In this document: positions 16,392 through 25,318 of the stretch, piece after piece
How the letters are laid out: every line of letters starts with the position of its first letter
How positions within the stretch are numbered: the first letter of the stretch is position 1
NCBI RefSeq assembly: GCF_021390435.2
Contig: NZ_JAJVCN010000002.1
Span: forward strand, 372,001-436,000
Length of the DNA: 64,000 bases
Direction of reading: 5' to 3'
Origin: Kibdelosporangium philippinense
Lineage (GTDB): Bacteria > Actinomycetota > Actinomycetes > Mycobacteriales > Pseudonocardiaceae
Notes under the pieces: model-generated
What the model was told of the DNA's origin: nothing
The model's input: only the letters and a program-made list of their open reading frames with translations
Database searches by the model: none
Program-made: the position numbers and the translations under genes

Positions 16392-16844
16392 ATGACCGCC
16401 GTGAGTTGGCAGGCGACCGAGACCGAGCACCCGGCCCGTGACGCGTCCCGTAAGTCGATGAGCGCGGTAAGCCGGGGCGCGAAGGAGGAATGGGTCGCGC
16501 TCTTCGCGCCCGATGCCGTCATCGAGGACCCGGTCGGCCAGTCGCCGATCGACCCGACCGGTCTCGGGCATCACGGGCACGAGGCGATCCGTGCGTTCTG
16601 GGACAAAACGGTCGCGACAGTGGAGCGGTTCGAGTTCAACGTGGTGGACTCGTTCACCGGTGGGAACGAGGTCGCCAACATCGGCACGATCCACGTGTAC
16701 CTGCCCGGTGACATGCGGATGGACACCCAGGGCGTGTTCGTCTACCGGGTCGGTGACGACGGCTTGATCGTTTCCTTGCGGGCGTTCTGGGAGATGGACC
16801 GGGCACTGGGGACCCTGCGCAAAGCTAACGGTTCATCTACATGA
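16392..16844 (+). CDS. SnoaL-like / nuclear transport factor 2-fold protein
   Basis: A 150-residue protein starting at ATG 16392 with AAAGGACC upstream. The pattern SRGAKEEWVALFAPDAVIEDPVGQSPIDPTGLGHHGHEAIRAFWDKTVA, then FTGGNEVANIGTIHVYLPGDMRMDTQGVFVYRVGDDGLIVSLRAFWEMD, is the ketosteroid-isomerase-like cone. Members are isomerases, hydratases or cyclases acting on hydrophobic ligands. A catalytic Asp may be the one in VIEDPVG. It pairs with the LLM oxidoreductase, probably in one transcript, and the two may act on the same compound. Confidence 0.8.
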   Translation: MTAVSWQATETEHPARDASRKSMSAVSRGAKEEWVALFAPDAVIEDPVGQSPIDPTGLGHHGHEAIRAFWDKTVATVERFEFNVVDSFTGGNEVANIGTIHVYLPGDMRMDTQGVFVYRVGDDGLIVSLRAFWEMDRALGTLRKANGSST

Positions 16845-16897
16845 AACCGAATCACGAATGTGACTCAGTTGTGGCCTAGACCTTCCCCACCGATGTC

Positions 16898-16914
16898 ACG
16901 TCTCCGTAAGACGT
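16898..16914. promoter_or_regulatory. inverted repeat upstream of the symporter gene
   Basis: ACGTCT-N5-AGACGT lies 41-57 bp before the symporter start. It could be an operator or a small hairpin; no promoter hexamers are convincing nearby. Confidence 0.3.
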
Positions 16915-16954
16915 ACGTCACAAGCCGAGCGCTTGGGTCGACGTTGGAGGTGCG

Positions 16955-18460
16955 ATGGGCACACTGGACTGGGCTGTCGTTGTCGGATATTTCTTCGTGA
17001 TGGTGGCTATCGGCGTCTGGTCGAAGAGCCGGGTCGCCAACACGAGTGACTTCTTCACAGCCGGCGGCAAGATGCCGTGGTGGCTTTCTGGGATCTCCCA
17101 CCACATGTCCGGTTACAGCGCTGTCATGTTCGTGGCATTCGCTGGTGAGGCATACCGGTATGGCCTCACGGTTTACGTCTGGTGGGCGCTGACGATCGGT
17201 GTCGGTGTCGGCATCGGTGCGTGGCTGTTCGCGCCGCGCTGGAACAGGTTGCGGTCCAAGTACAACGTGGCCTCACCGCTCGAGTACCTGGCGAAGCGCT
17301 ACAACGTGCCGACCCAGCAGGTGCTCGCCTGGTCGGGCTCGCTGCTCAAGGTGGTCGACATCGCCGCCAAGTGGGCGGCCGTCGCCGTCCTGCTGCGCGG
17401 TTTCGCCGGTGTGCCGATCACCTGGGGCATCCTCCTGATCGGCGCCGTGACCATGGTCTACTCGGTGATCGGTGGCCTCTGGGCGGACGCGCTGACCGAC
17501 TTCGGCCAGTTCATCATCCAGGCCGTCGCCGGCTTCGCGATGTTCGGCGCGGTGATCGCCCACTTCGGCGGCATCTCGTGGATCTGGGAAATGTGGGGCG
17601 ACCTGCCACCGCAGAACAGCCAGCCGCTGGCCGGGCCGTACACGATCACGTTCTTCCTCGCCCTCTTCCTGATCAAGACGCTGGAATACAACGGCGGCAT
17701 GTGGAACCTGGCGCAGCGCTACATGGCCGCGCCAGACGGTTCCGCCGCACGTCGCTCGGCCGCGCTGTCCAGCGTGCTGTGGCTGGTCTGGCCGCTCGTG
17801 CTGTTCCTGCCGATGTGGGCGGCGCCGCTGATCGTTCCGGGCCTGCCCAACGGCGACGACGCCTACGTCGCCATGGGTCTGCAGATGCTGCCCGCTGGCC
17901 TGGTCGGCCTGGTGCTCGCCGGGTTCTTCTCGCACACGATGGCGATGGTGTCCTCGGACGCCAACGTGATCTCCGCGGTGATCACCCGCGACATGCTGCC
18001 GCGGATCTGGAAGGGCGCGTCGCGGATGGCCGAGGCGGCCAAGCTGCAGCTCGCCCGGATCACCACGTTCCTGTTCATCGCGGCGAGCATGTTGATCGCG
18101 ATCAGCACCAGCGGCACCGGTGTGGTCATCAAGATCGTGGTGGACGTGGTCGCGGCGACCGTCGGTGTCATCGGCATCCCGCTGATGCTCGGCCTGCTGC
18201 CGTGGTTCCGCCGTTCCGGCCCGCGTGCCGCGCTGTCCGCGGTTCTGCTCGGCCTCGGTGTCTGGGCGACGCTGTTCATCTCGCAGAAGACCGGCGTGAC
18301 GGTGTCGAAGGAGGCGCTCGTCGCCTACCCGATCCTGACCTCGACGGTGATCTACATCTTCGGCGGGTTGTTCTTCCCAGAGCGCACCGAGCAGCGTGAC
18401 GAGCTGATCGACACGCTGGAGTCGGATGATCCGACACCGGCGGTGACCGCAAGCAAGTAA
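16955..18460 (+). CDS. sodium:solute symporter family protein
   Basis: A 501-residue integral membrane protein starting at ATG 16955 with GGAGGT upstream. Around 13 hydrophobic segments fit the SSS fold. The opening (LDWAVVVGYFFVMVAIGVWSK, then SDFFTAGGKMPWWLSGISHHMSGYSAVMF) is typical, as is the sodium-binding region in transmembrane segment 8 (GFFSHTMAMVSSDANVIS). The substrate could be a sugar, carboxylate, amino acid or myo-inositol; the G-G-K-x-x-x-W-x-x-S pattern suggests the SGLT-like branch but does not decide. It looks monocistronic, ended by two strong hairpins. Confidence 0.88.
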   Translation: MGTLDWAVVVGYFFVMVAIGVWSKSRVANTSDFFTAGGKMPWWLSGISHHMSGYSAVMFVAFAGEAYRYGLTVYVWWALTIGVGVGIGAWLFAPRWNRLRSKYNVASPLEYLAKRYNVPTQQVLAWSGSLLKVVDIAAKWAAVAVLLRGFAGVPITWGILLIGAVTMVYSVIGGLWADALTDFGQFIIQAVAGFAMFGAVIAHFGGISWIWEMWGDLPPQNSQPLAGPYTITFFLALFLIKTLEYNGGMWNLAQRYMAAPDGSAARRSAALSSVLWLVWPLVLFLPMWAAPLIVPGLPNGDDAYVAMGLQMLPAGLVGLVLAGFFSHTMAMVSSDANVISAVITRDMLPRIWKGASRMAEAAKLQLARITTFLFIAASMLIAISTSGTGVVIKIVVDVVAATVGVIGIPLMLGLLPWFRRSGPRAALSAVLLGLGVWATLFISQKTGVTVSKEALVAYPILTSTVIYIFGGLFFPERTEQRDELIDTLESDDPTPAVTASK

Positions 18461-18767
18461 CCAACGAGAAGTTGCCAACCCCGATTGGCAACGCCGGCTG
18501 TGGGCGGGGAGTCCGGACTCCCCGCCCACAGTGCTGTTCTGGCCTGCGAAGACTCCGTTGTGGACCATCGCGCCGTTTCGTCAGTCGGTACGTTTCGTCT
18601 ACGGTTCACCCTGCGGCCACCATCGGCCTGCCCGGACTGACAATCCGCCGCCAGCAACAAGGTGACATCCCAGGCTCAGCCTCTGACGCTTTGTGATTGA
18701 CTGGTGACGGCAAGCATCTAAGGTCCCGGTGAGTGACTGCCAGGCTGGGTACACAAGGGGTCGGTGA
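18461..18767. other. intergenic region with two hairpins, no gene seen
   Basis: The 307 bp between the symporter and the MFS gene hold the two hairpins listed separately and no credible coding frame. The last 60 bp should contain the MFS promoter, but no clear hexamers are visible. Confidence 0.6.
18471..18531 (+). terminator. double hairpin after the symporter gene
   Basis: A first stem GTTGCCAA-N6-TTGGCAAC (18471-18492) is followed by a perfect 34-bp palindrome (18498-18531, half-site CTGTGGGCGGGGAGTCC, no loop). No T-tract follows, so termination would rely on the stem alone, as in many actinobacterial L-shaped terminators. The perfect palindrome could also be a protein-binding site. Confidence 0.6.
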
Positions 18768-20036
18768 GTGACAAGAGCACCGCAACGTGCCACGTTCCGC
18801 GATGTCTTCGCGCTCGCGGAGTTCCGGGCACTGTGGTTCGCCGAGTTGTTGTCGATTTTCGGCGATCAACTGGCCAGAGTGGCGCTTTCCGTGCTCGTCT
18901 TCCAGGAGACCGGCTCGGCCGCGTTGACCGGTCTGACGTACGCGCTGACCTACGCGCCGTCCATCCTCGGTGGGATCTTCCTTTCCGGACTGGCTGACCG
19001 TTTCCCGCGACGCGAGGTCATGGTCGGGGTCGACTTGGCCCGTGCCGTGTTGATCCTGCTGGTGGCCATCCCAGGCATGTCGGTGTGGGTACTGGCGGTG
19101 CTGGTTGCCGGTGTCTCGTTGCTCAACCCGCCGTTCAAGGCGGCGCAGCTCGCGCTGATGCCGGACGTGCTCGAAGGCGACCGCTACGTCGTCGGCCTCG
19201 CGGTGCGCAGCATGACCAACCAGACCGCGCAGCTGATCGGATTCGCCGGCGGCGGTCTGCTGATCGCGGCGATCGATCCGCACCTCGCGCTGGTGATCGA
19301 CGGCCTCACGTTCATCGCGTCGGCCCTGTTCGTCCGGTTCGGTTTGCAGCGTCGACCGGCCGCGAGGGCGACCGAAGAGGCAGCTAAACGGGCAAACTTC
19401 CTCAGCTCGATCAGGCAGGGCGGCCGCCTCGTGTTCGCCGACTCCGGCCTGCGCACCCTGCTGCTCATCACGTGGGTGTCCGGGTTGTTGCCCGTCTACG
19501 AAGGACTGGCGGCGCCATACGCGAAGACGTTCGGCGGCGGTTCGTTCGAAGTCGGTCTTCTGCTGGCCAGCGACCCACTAGGTAGTGTTATCGGCGCGTT
19601 CGTGTTCACGCGGTGGGTTCATCCAGCTACCCGGCCGAAGCTGATCGGGCCGCTGGCGATCCTCGCGGCGGCGCCGATGCTGGTCGCGTTCCTGCGTCCG
19701 GGACTGGTCCCGTCAATGGTGGTTTTCCTGGTGTGCGGAGCACTGGGCACCGTGGCACTGATGCAGGCGACTGCCTCGTTGTCGCTGGCCGTGCCCGACT
19801 CGAGCAGGGCGCAGACGATGGGACTGTCGAACACCGGCCTGACGACGGCCATGGGGTTGAGCCCGGCGATTGGAGGTGTGGTCGCGGACGCAACAAACGC
19901 ACAGACAGCCGTAGGGATATTCGGAGTCGCAGGGATCTTGATCACAGCAGTGCTGGCATGGGTGTGGTTCCGAGCCATTGGCTCAGATCCGCAGCGGTGG
20001 ATACCAAGCGACACCACACCTACATCCCCAGCCTGA
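18768..20036 (+). CDS. MFS transporter (drug-efflux type)
   Basis: A 422-residue protein starting at GTG 18768. Twelve hydrophobic segments are expected. The first (FRALWFAELLSIFGDQLARVALSVLVFQ) and the loop GLADRFPRREVMVG (the MFS G-x-x-x-D-R-x-x-R-R motif) match the enterobactin-exporter-like/MFS_3 branch. The later half (TMGLSNTGLTTAMGLSPAIGGVVADAT) is also typical. It probably exports small molecules. No regulator or biosynthetic gene is adjacent, so the substrate is unknown. An imperfectly spaced AAGGGG upstream may be the ribosome site. Confidence 0.85.
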   Translation: MTRAPQRATFRDVFALAEFRALWFAELLSIFGDQLARVALSVLVFQETGSAALTGLTYALTYAPSILGGIFLSGLADRFPRREVMVGVDLARAVLILLVAIPGMSVWVLAVLVAGVSLLNPPFKAAQLALMPDVLEGDRYVVGLAVRSMTNQTAQLIGFAGGGLLIAAIDPHLALVIDGLTFIASALFVRFGLQRRPAARATEEAAKRANFLSSIRQGGRLVFADSGLRTLLLITWVSGLLPVYEGLAAPYAKTFGGGSFEVGLLLASDPLGSVIGAFVFTRWVHPATRPKLIGPLAILAAAPMLVAFLRPGLVPSMVVFLVCGALGTVALMQATASLSLAVPDSSRAQTMGLSNTGLTTAMGLSPAIGGVVADATNAQTAVGIFGVAGILITAVLAWVWFRAIGSDPQRWIPSDTTPTSPA

Positions 20037-20047
20037 AAGTGATCCGC

Positions 20048-20073
20048 GGTGACTTCAGCGTGCTGAAGTCACC
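20048..20073 (+). terminator. terminator hairpin after the MFS gene
   Basis: GGTGACTTCAGC and GCTGAAGTCACC form a perfect 12-bp stem with a 2-nt centre. No T-run follows. Confidence 0.55.
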
Positions 20074-20232
20074 GGGTTCGGGTCACTGGTCTCGACCGCA
20101 CATCGCCAACCACCTTTCCTCGACGCAAATTAAAATACACACCTCCGGCTCTGGCCAAAAGAAGCGTCTGGATGGAAACTGTCTGTAGATGAGTTGGTCG
20201 CCCAGCGCGAGCAAGAGGGGTACACGAGGGGA

Positions 20233-21567
20233 ATGGGGGCTCCCATGAAAAGCGAAGCAACGGAGGATCCGCCCCGGCGACGTTGGGTCGCCGTCGGTGA
20301 ATGGTCGTTGTGGCAGCGGCCGCGCCATTGGGTTTATTTCACGCTCAGTACTGAAGCGGTTACTGTTGGCTTGACCGTCGCCGCTTTCTTCATCTTCCCG
20401 ATCGCGGGCGATGACGTGGGACTTTTCGCGTTTCTCGCGGCGCTCGGCCTTGTACACACCGAGGCGACGCGCAAGATCGAGCGGATGCGGCGAACACTCA
20501 ACGTGACCCCGCACATCAACATGACCTCGGTCTGGATGCTGCCCGCGGCACTGCTGCTCCCGCCGCCGCTCGTCGCGCTGCTCGCCGTCGTGCTGTACAC
20601 GCATCTGGGGATGCGCAGCTGGGGGAACCTCGAGCACGTCGCGGTGCACAAGACCGTGACCAACGCCAGCACGATGATCCTGTCGTGTTACGCGACCGCG
20701 TTCGCGGCCACCTTCTTCCTGACCGGGCCGATCACCGCGACGCTCGACGTCAAGGCCATCTCGCTCGCGGTCATCGCGGGCGTGATCGTGCACTTCCTGG
20801 TCGCTTTGATCATCACCATCATCGCCCTCTACCTGGCCGAACCGGACCAGGCAACGCCAGAGCGGCTGTTCGGTAGCTACGACGACAACGCACTCGAGCT
20901 GACCACGCTGTGCCTCGGCGGCCTGATGATCCTGGTGCTGATGCACCAGCCGGTGCTGTCCATGCTGATGTTCCTGCCGATGTTCGTGCTGCAGCGCTCG
21001 ATGCTGGCCAAGCAGCTCGAGGAGATGGCGTCAAAGGACATGAAGACGGGCCTGCTCAACGCTGTGACCTGGCACAACCGTGGTGAGCGGGAGATATCCC
21101 GCGCCGACCGGTCGGCTGGCGAGTTCAGCGTGCTGATGATCGACCTCGACTACTTCAAGAAGATCAACGACACCTACGGTCACCTGGCCGGCGACGACAT
21201 GTTGATCTCGCTGGCCGAGCTGCTGAAACGCGAGACGAGGTCGCACGACCTGGTCGGCCGGTTCGGCGGTGAGGAGTTCGTGGTCCTGCTGGCAGGCGCG
21301 TCCGAGCGGGAGGCGCTGGCCGCGGCTGACCGGATCCGTGAGTTGATCGTTGAGCTGGTGGTCGAGACCCGCACGAACGAGGGCACGCCGGTGACGATCA
21401 CCGACCGCACGGCATCCATTGGAGTGGCTTCGTATCCCACGGCTGGGGAAAGCCTCGACGAAGTTCTTGCCGCCGCGGACGCGGCAGTGTACGTGGCCAA
21501 AGAGAGCGGTCGAAATCGGGTTGTCGGTGCCGCGAATCGAAAAGCCCTGGTCGCGACTGCGGGTTAG
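20233..21567 (+). CDS. membrane diguanylate cyclase (GGDEF)
   Basis: About 444 residues from ATG 20233; ATG 20245 and an upstream TTG at 20194 are alternatives. Residues 35-255 contain around six hydrophobic segments forming a membrane sensor module. Residues 275-430 are a GGDEF domain with the active-site sequence GGEEF (345-349), the metal site MIDLDYFKKINDTYGH, and an intact inhibitory I-site RSHD at 336-339, five residues before GGEEF. It should make cyclic di-GMP from two GTP and be subject to product feedback. In actinomycetes cyclic di-GMP governs development. It is monocistronic, with a strong terminator. Confidence 0.9.
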   Translation: MGAPMKSEATEDPPRRRWVAVGEWSLWQRPRHWVYFTLSTEAVTVGLTVAAFFIFPIAGDDVGLFAFLAALGLVHTEATRKIERMRRTLNVTPHINMTSVWMLPAALLLPPPLVALLAVVLYTHLGMRSWGNLEHVAVHKTVTNASTMILSCYATAFAATFFLTGPITATLDVKAISLAVIAGVIVHFLVALIITIIALYLAEPDQATPERLFGSYDDNALELTTLCLGGLMILVLMHQPVLSMLMFLPMFVLQRSMLAKQLEEMASKDMKTGLLNAVTWHNRGEREISRADRSAGEFSVLMIDLDYFKKINDTYGHLAGDDMLISLAELLKRETRSHDLVGRFGGEEFVVLLAGASEREALAAADRIRELIVELVVETRTNEGTPVTITDRTASIGVASYPTAGESLDEVLAAADAAVYVAKESGRNRVVGAANRKALVATAG

Positions 21568-21590
21568 CAAGCCGCCGGAAATATAAGCTG

Positions 21591-21630
21591 AAAGTAACCG
21601 CCGTCCTGCGACGGCGGTTACTTTTGTTCT
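21591..21630 (+). terminator. Rho-independent terminator after the GGDEF gene
   Basis: A perfect 15-bp stem (AAAGTAACCGCCGTC, 21591-21605, with its complement at 21610-21624) and CTGC loop is followed by TGTTCT. Confidence 0.8.
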
Positions 21631-21759
21631 ATCCCTTTGCCGGGTGATTTACACAACTGGACCTACTTGAATACCCAAAGAACATCGTTTTGAAACGGTC
21701 CATTGGAAATGGTTCAGTTTGTCTGACAGCTGAACAAAACCAGCAGGCAGGGTGCCAAA

Positions 21760-22266
21760 ATGATCACTGTGTTGGATCGGTTTCGATGGATCGACGGCCA
21801 TGCCGACGTCTGGGCTGTTTTCCGAGATCCCGCCGCGTTCGGCGAGATCATCGCGGCATTGGCTGATCCGTTCGGCGGTGCACGGATTACGACGGTCGCT
21901 GGCATCGAATCCCGGGGCTTCCTGCTTGGTGGCGCAGTCGCGGTTGCCCTGAATGTCGGCTTCACTGCCATCCGCAAGTCGGGATCGATCTTTCCCGGCC
22001 CCAAGGTCAGGCGCGTGACGTCAGCGGACTACCGGGGCAACGACACCGAGTTGTTGATGCAGCGCGACGCGCTCGCGCCCGGCGACCGGGTCCTGATGGT
22101 CGACGACTGGATCGAGACCGGCAGCCAGGCCATCGCCGCCCAGTCAATGATCGCCGAGTGCGGGGCGACCCTCGTGGGCATCGCGGTCGTCATCGACGGC
22201 CTGCCCGATGCACGCCGTGCCCTGCTGCCGCCCGTGCACGGGCTCGCACGTCAGGACTCGCTCTAA
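21760..22266 (+). CDS. phosphoribosyltransferase, adenine-PRTase-like
   Basis: A 168-residue type I PRTase starting at ATG 21760. The PRPP-binding motif is VLMVDDWIETGSQ (near residues 110-122), and the order of elements (TTVAGIESRGFLLGGAVAVALNVGF, IRKSGSIFPGP) follows adenine phosphoribosyltransferase. The upstream AT-rich 135 bp contain two small inverted repeats (CGTTTTGAAACG and CCATT-N3-AATGG) and probably the promoter. The downstream DUF11 gene is convergent and overlaps by 4 bp, with no terminator between. A standard apt normally sits by relA/secDF, so this is probably an additional PRTase; base specificity is inferred only. Confidence 0.8.
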   Translation: MITVLDRFRWIDGHADVWAVFRDPAAFGEIIAALADPFGGARITTVAGIESRGFLLGGAVAVALNVGFTAIRKSGSIFPGPKVRRVTSADYRGNDTELLMQRDALAPGDRVLMVDDWIETGSQAIAAQSMIAECGATLVGIAVVIDGLPDARRALLPPVHGLARQDSL

Positions 22267-24461
22267 GGCTGGACGTCCACGAACGCCACCCCTATCCCGG
22301 TCACCGGCGGCCCGACGGGCGGCTTGCCTGTGACGGTGGCCAGGTTGGTCACGTCGTCCGTCGGCGCGGTCATCGTGCAGGTGTACTCCGCCTTGTCCTT
22401 GAGCTCGCCGATCGTGCGGGCGCAGTCAGGTGCGATCGCGTCCGTGACCGCGACCTCGGTCAGCAGGACGTCACCGGTGTTGCGGACGCTGACCGAGAAC
22501 GTGACGGTGTCCCCTGGCTTGTACGGGCCTGCGGTGGTCATCACGATCGAGATGCCTGGGTGAATGACCGTGTAGGCCGCGTCGTCGGCTGCGGTGACTG
22601 AGCGCGCGGTGATGTCCACGCCCGTCACGGTCGCTTTTGTCGTCGTGCCAATTGATCCGGCGACCTGCGTGCAGGTGTAGGTCTGGTTTGCGCCTGCGGC
22701 GAGATCGCCGATTTCCTTGGTGCAGTTCGGGATCTCGTCGATCACTCCGACCTTGGTCAGCGGGGTGTCGCCGGTGTTCGTGACCTTGATCGTGAACGTG
22801 ACGGTGTCGCCTTGCCTGACCGGGTTAGGTGCCGCGTCCTTGGTGATCTGCACGTTCGGATGAATGACCTTGACCGCGGCCTCGGCGGTCGCTGTCACCC
22901 GCTTGCCGAGACGATCGGACGCGCCCACCTCCGCGATGTTCACGCCGTCTGGCACAGGTGCTGTCGCGGTGCACGTGAAAGTCGTTGGGGCAGCGAGCTT
23001 TCTCGCACAGCCAGGGGTTTTGGCGTCGAGAACCTCGATGTCCGTGAGTGGGGTGTCGCCCGCGTTGTCGACCTTGATGGTGAAGGTGACCGTGTCGCCG
23101 ACGCGGTACGCGGGTTTGTCGGCCTGCTTGGTGATCTTCACGGCCGGGTTCAGCACTTCGACCGGCACCGAGCTACCGCCTTCGATGTCGCCGATTGGCG
23201 TGCTGCCAATGACTTTCACGGTATGCGTGAAGTCGTCCTGCGGGGCCGTGACCTGGCATGTCACCGTCTGCGACTGGCCAGGGTCGAGCGTGGCGATCGT
23301 CCCGCACCCAGCCTTGACGTCCTTGACCGGCACGGCGCCCGAGTTCGTGACAGTGATCGTGAACGTGACTTGATCACCCGGGTGCACCGCGGGTTTGTCC
23401 ACGGTCACGGCTACCTGCAACTCCGGTACCGCGATGGAGATCGCGACGCTTTGCACGAGATAGCTGTCGCCCGTCGTGGTGAAGCCAAGGTCCAATGTCG
23501 TGGCACCGACCAGGATCGGCGCGGTCAGCGTGCGCGCGTCGACGCTGAAGTTGTTCGGACTACCATTGGCCTGGGAGACAAAGAAGTTCTCGCCCTGCCC
23601 GGCCTTGTTCACCAGGAACTGGTCGCCGCCGATGCCCCAGTCACCCTCGTAGGCGGTCAATTCGATCCGCGCCTCCGGGGTCGCTGCCCGGAAACCGTTG
23701 ACCTGCAACGTGGTTGTCTCGTCGCCGGTGTTCTGGCGGACGTGCCCGTCGTACACGAACACCTGCCGCTTCGGCGCCCCGGGTTCGCTGTACACGAGCG
23801 TCAACGACCAGCCGCCGACGCAGCCGAAACCCTTGGGAGTCCACACGTTCGCGACTGTGACCGGCTTGGTCTCGGTCATGAACGCGGCCGTCACGTCCGC
23901 CGACGCCGAGTAGAGCTGGCTCGACCCGCGGTGCGTCCCTGGCGGATCGACCCGGAATGTCGTTGGCGTGACGTCCTTTGTGCTGGACCCGACCGTCAGC
24001 CGGATCGGCTGGCTCGGCGCGCCACCCGGCAGCACCGCAGGCGTCTCCGACTCCCGCGACTGACACATCTTCACGGTCGAATCGGCGAACACACCGGTGT
24101 TCCCGCCCCAGTTCAGCCGGGCGTACTCGACCTTCGCGCCCTTGGGCAGCTCCGGGCTGGCGCTGCTGGAGTTGAACGTGCCCGGATCACTGTCCACGTC
24201 CGCGTACTGCATGAAGAAGTTGTCGTTCACCCGGTCGTTGCCCCGGTTGGCCGCCTCGGCACAGGCTTGGGGCGTGTTGCCCTCGCCCGTCGCGGGTGCC
24301 TTGTCGGCATCGGTCGGGCAGCGCAGAGAACCGTTGCCAACGCTAAGAAAGTCGCCGTTGAGAATCCGCGTGTATGCCTGCAGGAACGGCTGTTCCTCAG
24401 CGGCGCGTGCGCCTGCGGTCAAGCCTGCCAACAACATCAGCCCGACCAACACAAGGCGCAT
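22263..24461 (-). CDS. secreted DUF11-repeat surface protein
   Basis: A 732-residue protein starting at ATG 24461 with a signal peptide (MRLVLVGLMLLAGLTAGARA). Residues 25-345 form an N-terminal beta-rich region of the type found before DUF11 repeats (YARLNWGGNTG, GGDQFLVNKAGQGENFFVSQANG). Four DUF11-like repeats follow near 350-440, 445-535, 540-635 and 640-730, each with the motif GDTVTFTIKVTNTGDTPL or close variant. No LPxTG sorting signal or C-terminal membrane helix is present, so it may be released or held non-covalently. Cys pairs in each repeat suggest disulfides. It is likely a cell-surface or matrix protein. Its promoter lies in the 53 bp after dcd. Confidence 0.85.
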   Translation of the reverse strand: MRLVLVGLMLLAGLTAGARAAEEQPFLQAYTRILNGDFLSVGNGSLRCPTDADKAPATGEGNTPQACAEAANRGNDRVNDNFFMQYADVDSDPGTFNSSSASPELPKGAKVEYARLNWGGNTGVFADSTVKMCQSRESETPAVLPGGAPSQPIRLTVGSSTKDVTPTTFRVDPPGTHRGSSQLYSASADVTAAFMTETKPVTVANVWTPKGFGCVGGWSLTLVYSEPGAPKRQVFVYDGHVRQNTGDETTTLQVNGFRAATPEARIELTAYEGDWGIGGDQFLVNKAGQGENFFVSQANGSPNNFSVDARTLTAPILVGATTLDLGFTTTGDSYLVQSVAISIAVPELQVAVTVDKPAVHPGDQVTFTITVTNSGAVPVKDVKAGCGTIATLDPGQSQTVTCQVTAPQDDFTHTVKVIGSTPIGDIEGGSSVPVEVLNPAVKITKQADKPAYRVGDTVTFTIKVDNAGDTPLTDIEVLDAKTPGCARKLAAPTTFTCTATAPVPDGVNIAEVGASDRLGKRVTATAEAAVKVIHPNVQITKDAAPNPVRQGDTVTFTIKVTNTGDTPLTKVGVIDEIPNCTKEIGDLAAGANQTYTCTQVAGSIGTTTKATVTGVDITARSVTAADDAAYTVIHPGISIVMTTAGPYKPGDTVTFSVSVRNTGDVLLTEVAVTDAIAPDCARTIGELKDKAEYTCTMTAPTDDVTNLATVTGKPPVGPPVTGIGVAFVDVQP

Positions 24462-24514
24462 ACCAGCCGAGTCTGTCAGCGAACGCCGTTACCGACATCT
24501 GTTCGGCGGCTACT

Positions 24515-25108
24515 TCACCCGCTTGTGTCGCGACTGGTGTCGACCCGGTGAAAGTTGAGGTAAGCCCTTGACGGCGTCGGCCCCCGCTGCCCCTGATAGC
24601 GCGACCCGGCCTTCGTCGAGCCATACGGGTGCTCGGCGGCGCTGGAGAGGCGGAAAAGGCAGAGCTGCCCGATCTTCATCCCCGGCCACAGCGTGATCGG
24701 CAAGTTCGCGACATTGGACAGCTCGAGAGTGATGTGCCCGGAGAACCCAGGGTCGATGAACCCGGCGGTCGAGTGCGTGAGCAGACCAAGACGGCCGAGA
24801 GAGGACTTGCCCTCCAACCGACCAGCGAGATCATCGGGCAAAGTGACAAACTCATAGGTCGAACCCAGCACAAACTCGCCAGGGTGCAGCACGAACGGAT
24901 CCTCACCCTGCTGCTCGACCAAGGACGTCAGCTCGTCCTGCTGCAACGCGGGATCGATATGCGTGTACTTGGTGTTGTCAAAAACCCGAAAGAACCGGTC
25001 AAGCCGCACATCAATGCTCGAAGGCTGAAGCATCGCCGGGTCGTAGGGCTCGAGCCCTAGCCGTCCCGACTCCAGCTCCTTGGTCAGATCACGATCACTC
25101 AGCAGCAC
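24515..25108 (-). CDS. dcd: dCTP deaminase, probably bifunctional with dUTPase
   Basis: A 197-residue enzyme starting at ATG 25108. The core GKSSLGRLGLLTHSTAGFIDPGFSGHITLELSNVANLPITLWPGMKIGQLCLF contains the catalytic Glu and the nucleotide loop, and the C-terminal YQGQRGPTPSRAYLNF is also conserved. It closely resembles the Mycobacterium tuberculosis enzyme, which both deaminates dCTP and hydrolyses dUTP to dUMP. The gene stands alone upstream of tRNA-Gly in opposite direction. The short C-terminal extension (HRVDTSRDTSG) is poorly conserved in relatives. Confidence 0.93.
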   Translation of the reverse strand: MLLSDRDLTKELESGRLGLEPYDPAMLQPSSIDVRLDRFFRVFDNTKYTHIDPALQQDELTSLVEQQGEDPFVLHPGEFVLGSTYEFVTLPDDLAGRLEGKSSLGRLGLLTHSTAGFIDPGFSGHITLELSNVANLPITLWPGMKIGQLCLFRLSSAAEHPYGSTKAGSRYQGQRGPTPSRAYLNFHRVDTSRDTSG

Positions 25109-25164
25109 GCCAACACCCTAGCTGCGCCCGGCAGCTGATGTTGTGTATGCTCGGTCAGGCGTTC

Positions 25165-25235
25165 GCGGATGTAGTTCAATGGTAGAACATCAGCTTCCCA
25201 AGCTGAATACGCGGGTTCGATTCCCGTCATCCGCT
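25165..25235 (+). tRNA. tRNA-Gly (anticodon CCC)
   Basis: A 71-nt cloverleaf: acceptor GCGGATG pairs with CATCCGC, the anticodon stem TCAGC/GCTGA encloses the loop TTCCCAA giving anticodon CCC, and the T arm is CGGGTTCGATTCCCG. CCA is not encoded. A long hairpin follows 20 nt downstream. Confidence 0.95.
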
Positions 25236-25255
25236 CTGGAGAAGTTTTAGCAGGT

Positions 25256-25294
25256 CAGAGGGGCTGTCACCGATCATCGGTGACAGCCCCTCTG
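25256..25294 (+). terminator. terminator after tRNA-Gly
   Basis: A perfect 19-bp inverted repeat (left arm CAGAGGGGCTGTCACCGAT) with one central base. Only a short T-poor tail follows; it may also end the convergent CoxG gene. Confidence 0.75.
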
Positions 25295-25318
25295 GTCATT
25301 CAAGATCCGAGCCCGGCA

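Noticed and set aside
17273..18568. Minus-strand open frame opposite the symporter (431 codons)
   Set aside because: It is antisense to a clear symporter gene and is rich in His/Arg/Asp, as shadows of membrane-protein genes typically are.
18599..18793. Minus-strand ORF of 64 codons between the symporter and MFS genes
   Set aside because: No ribosome site, no recognisable motif, and it overlaps the MFS start.
22812..24551. Plus-strand open frame opposite the DUF11 gene (579 codons)
   Set aside because: Antisense of repeats with clear family motifs; its own sequence shows no fold pattern or start signal.
25165..25235. Integration site at tRNA-Gly
   Set aside because: No integrase gene or duplicated tRNA 3' end was found in the window.
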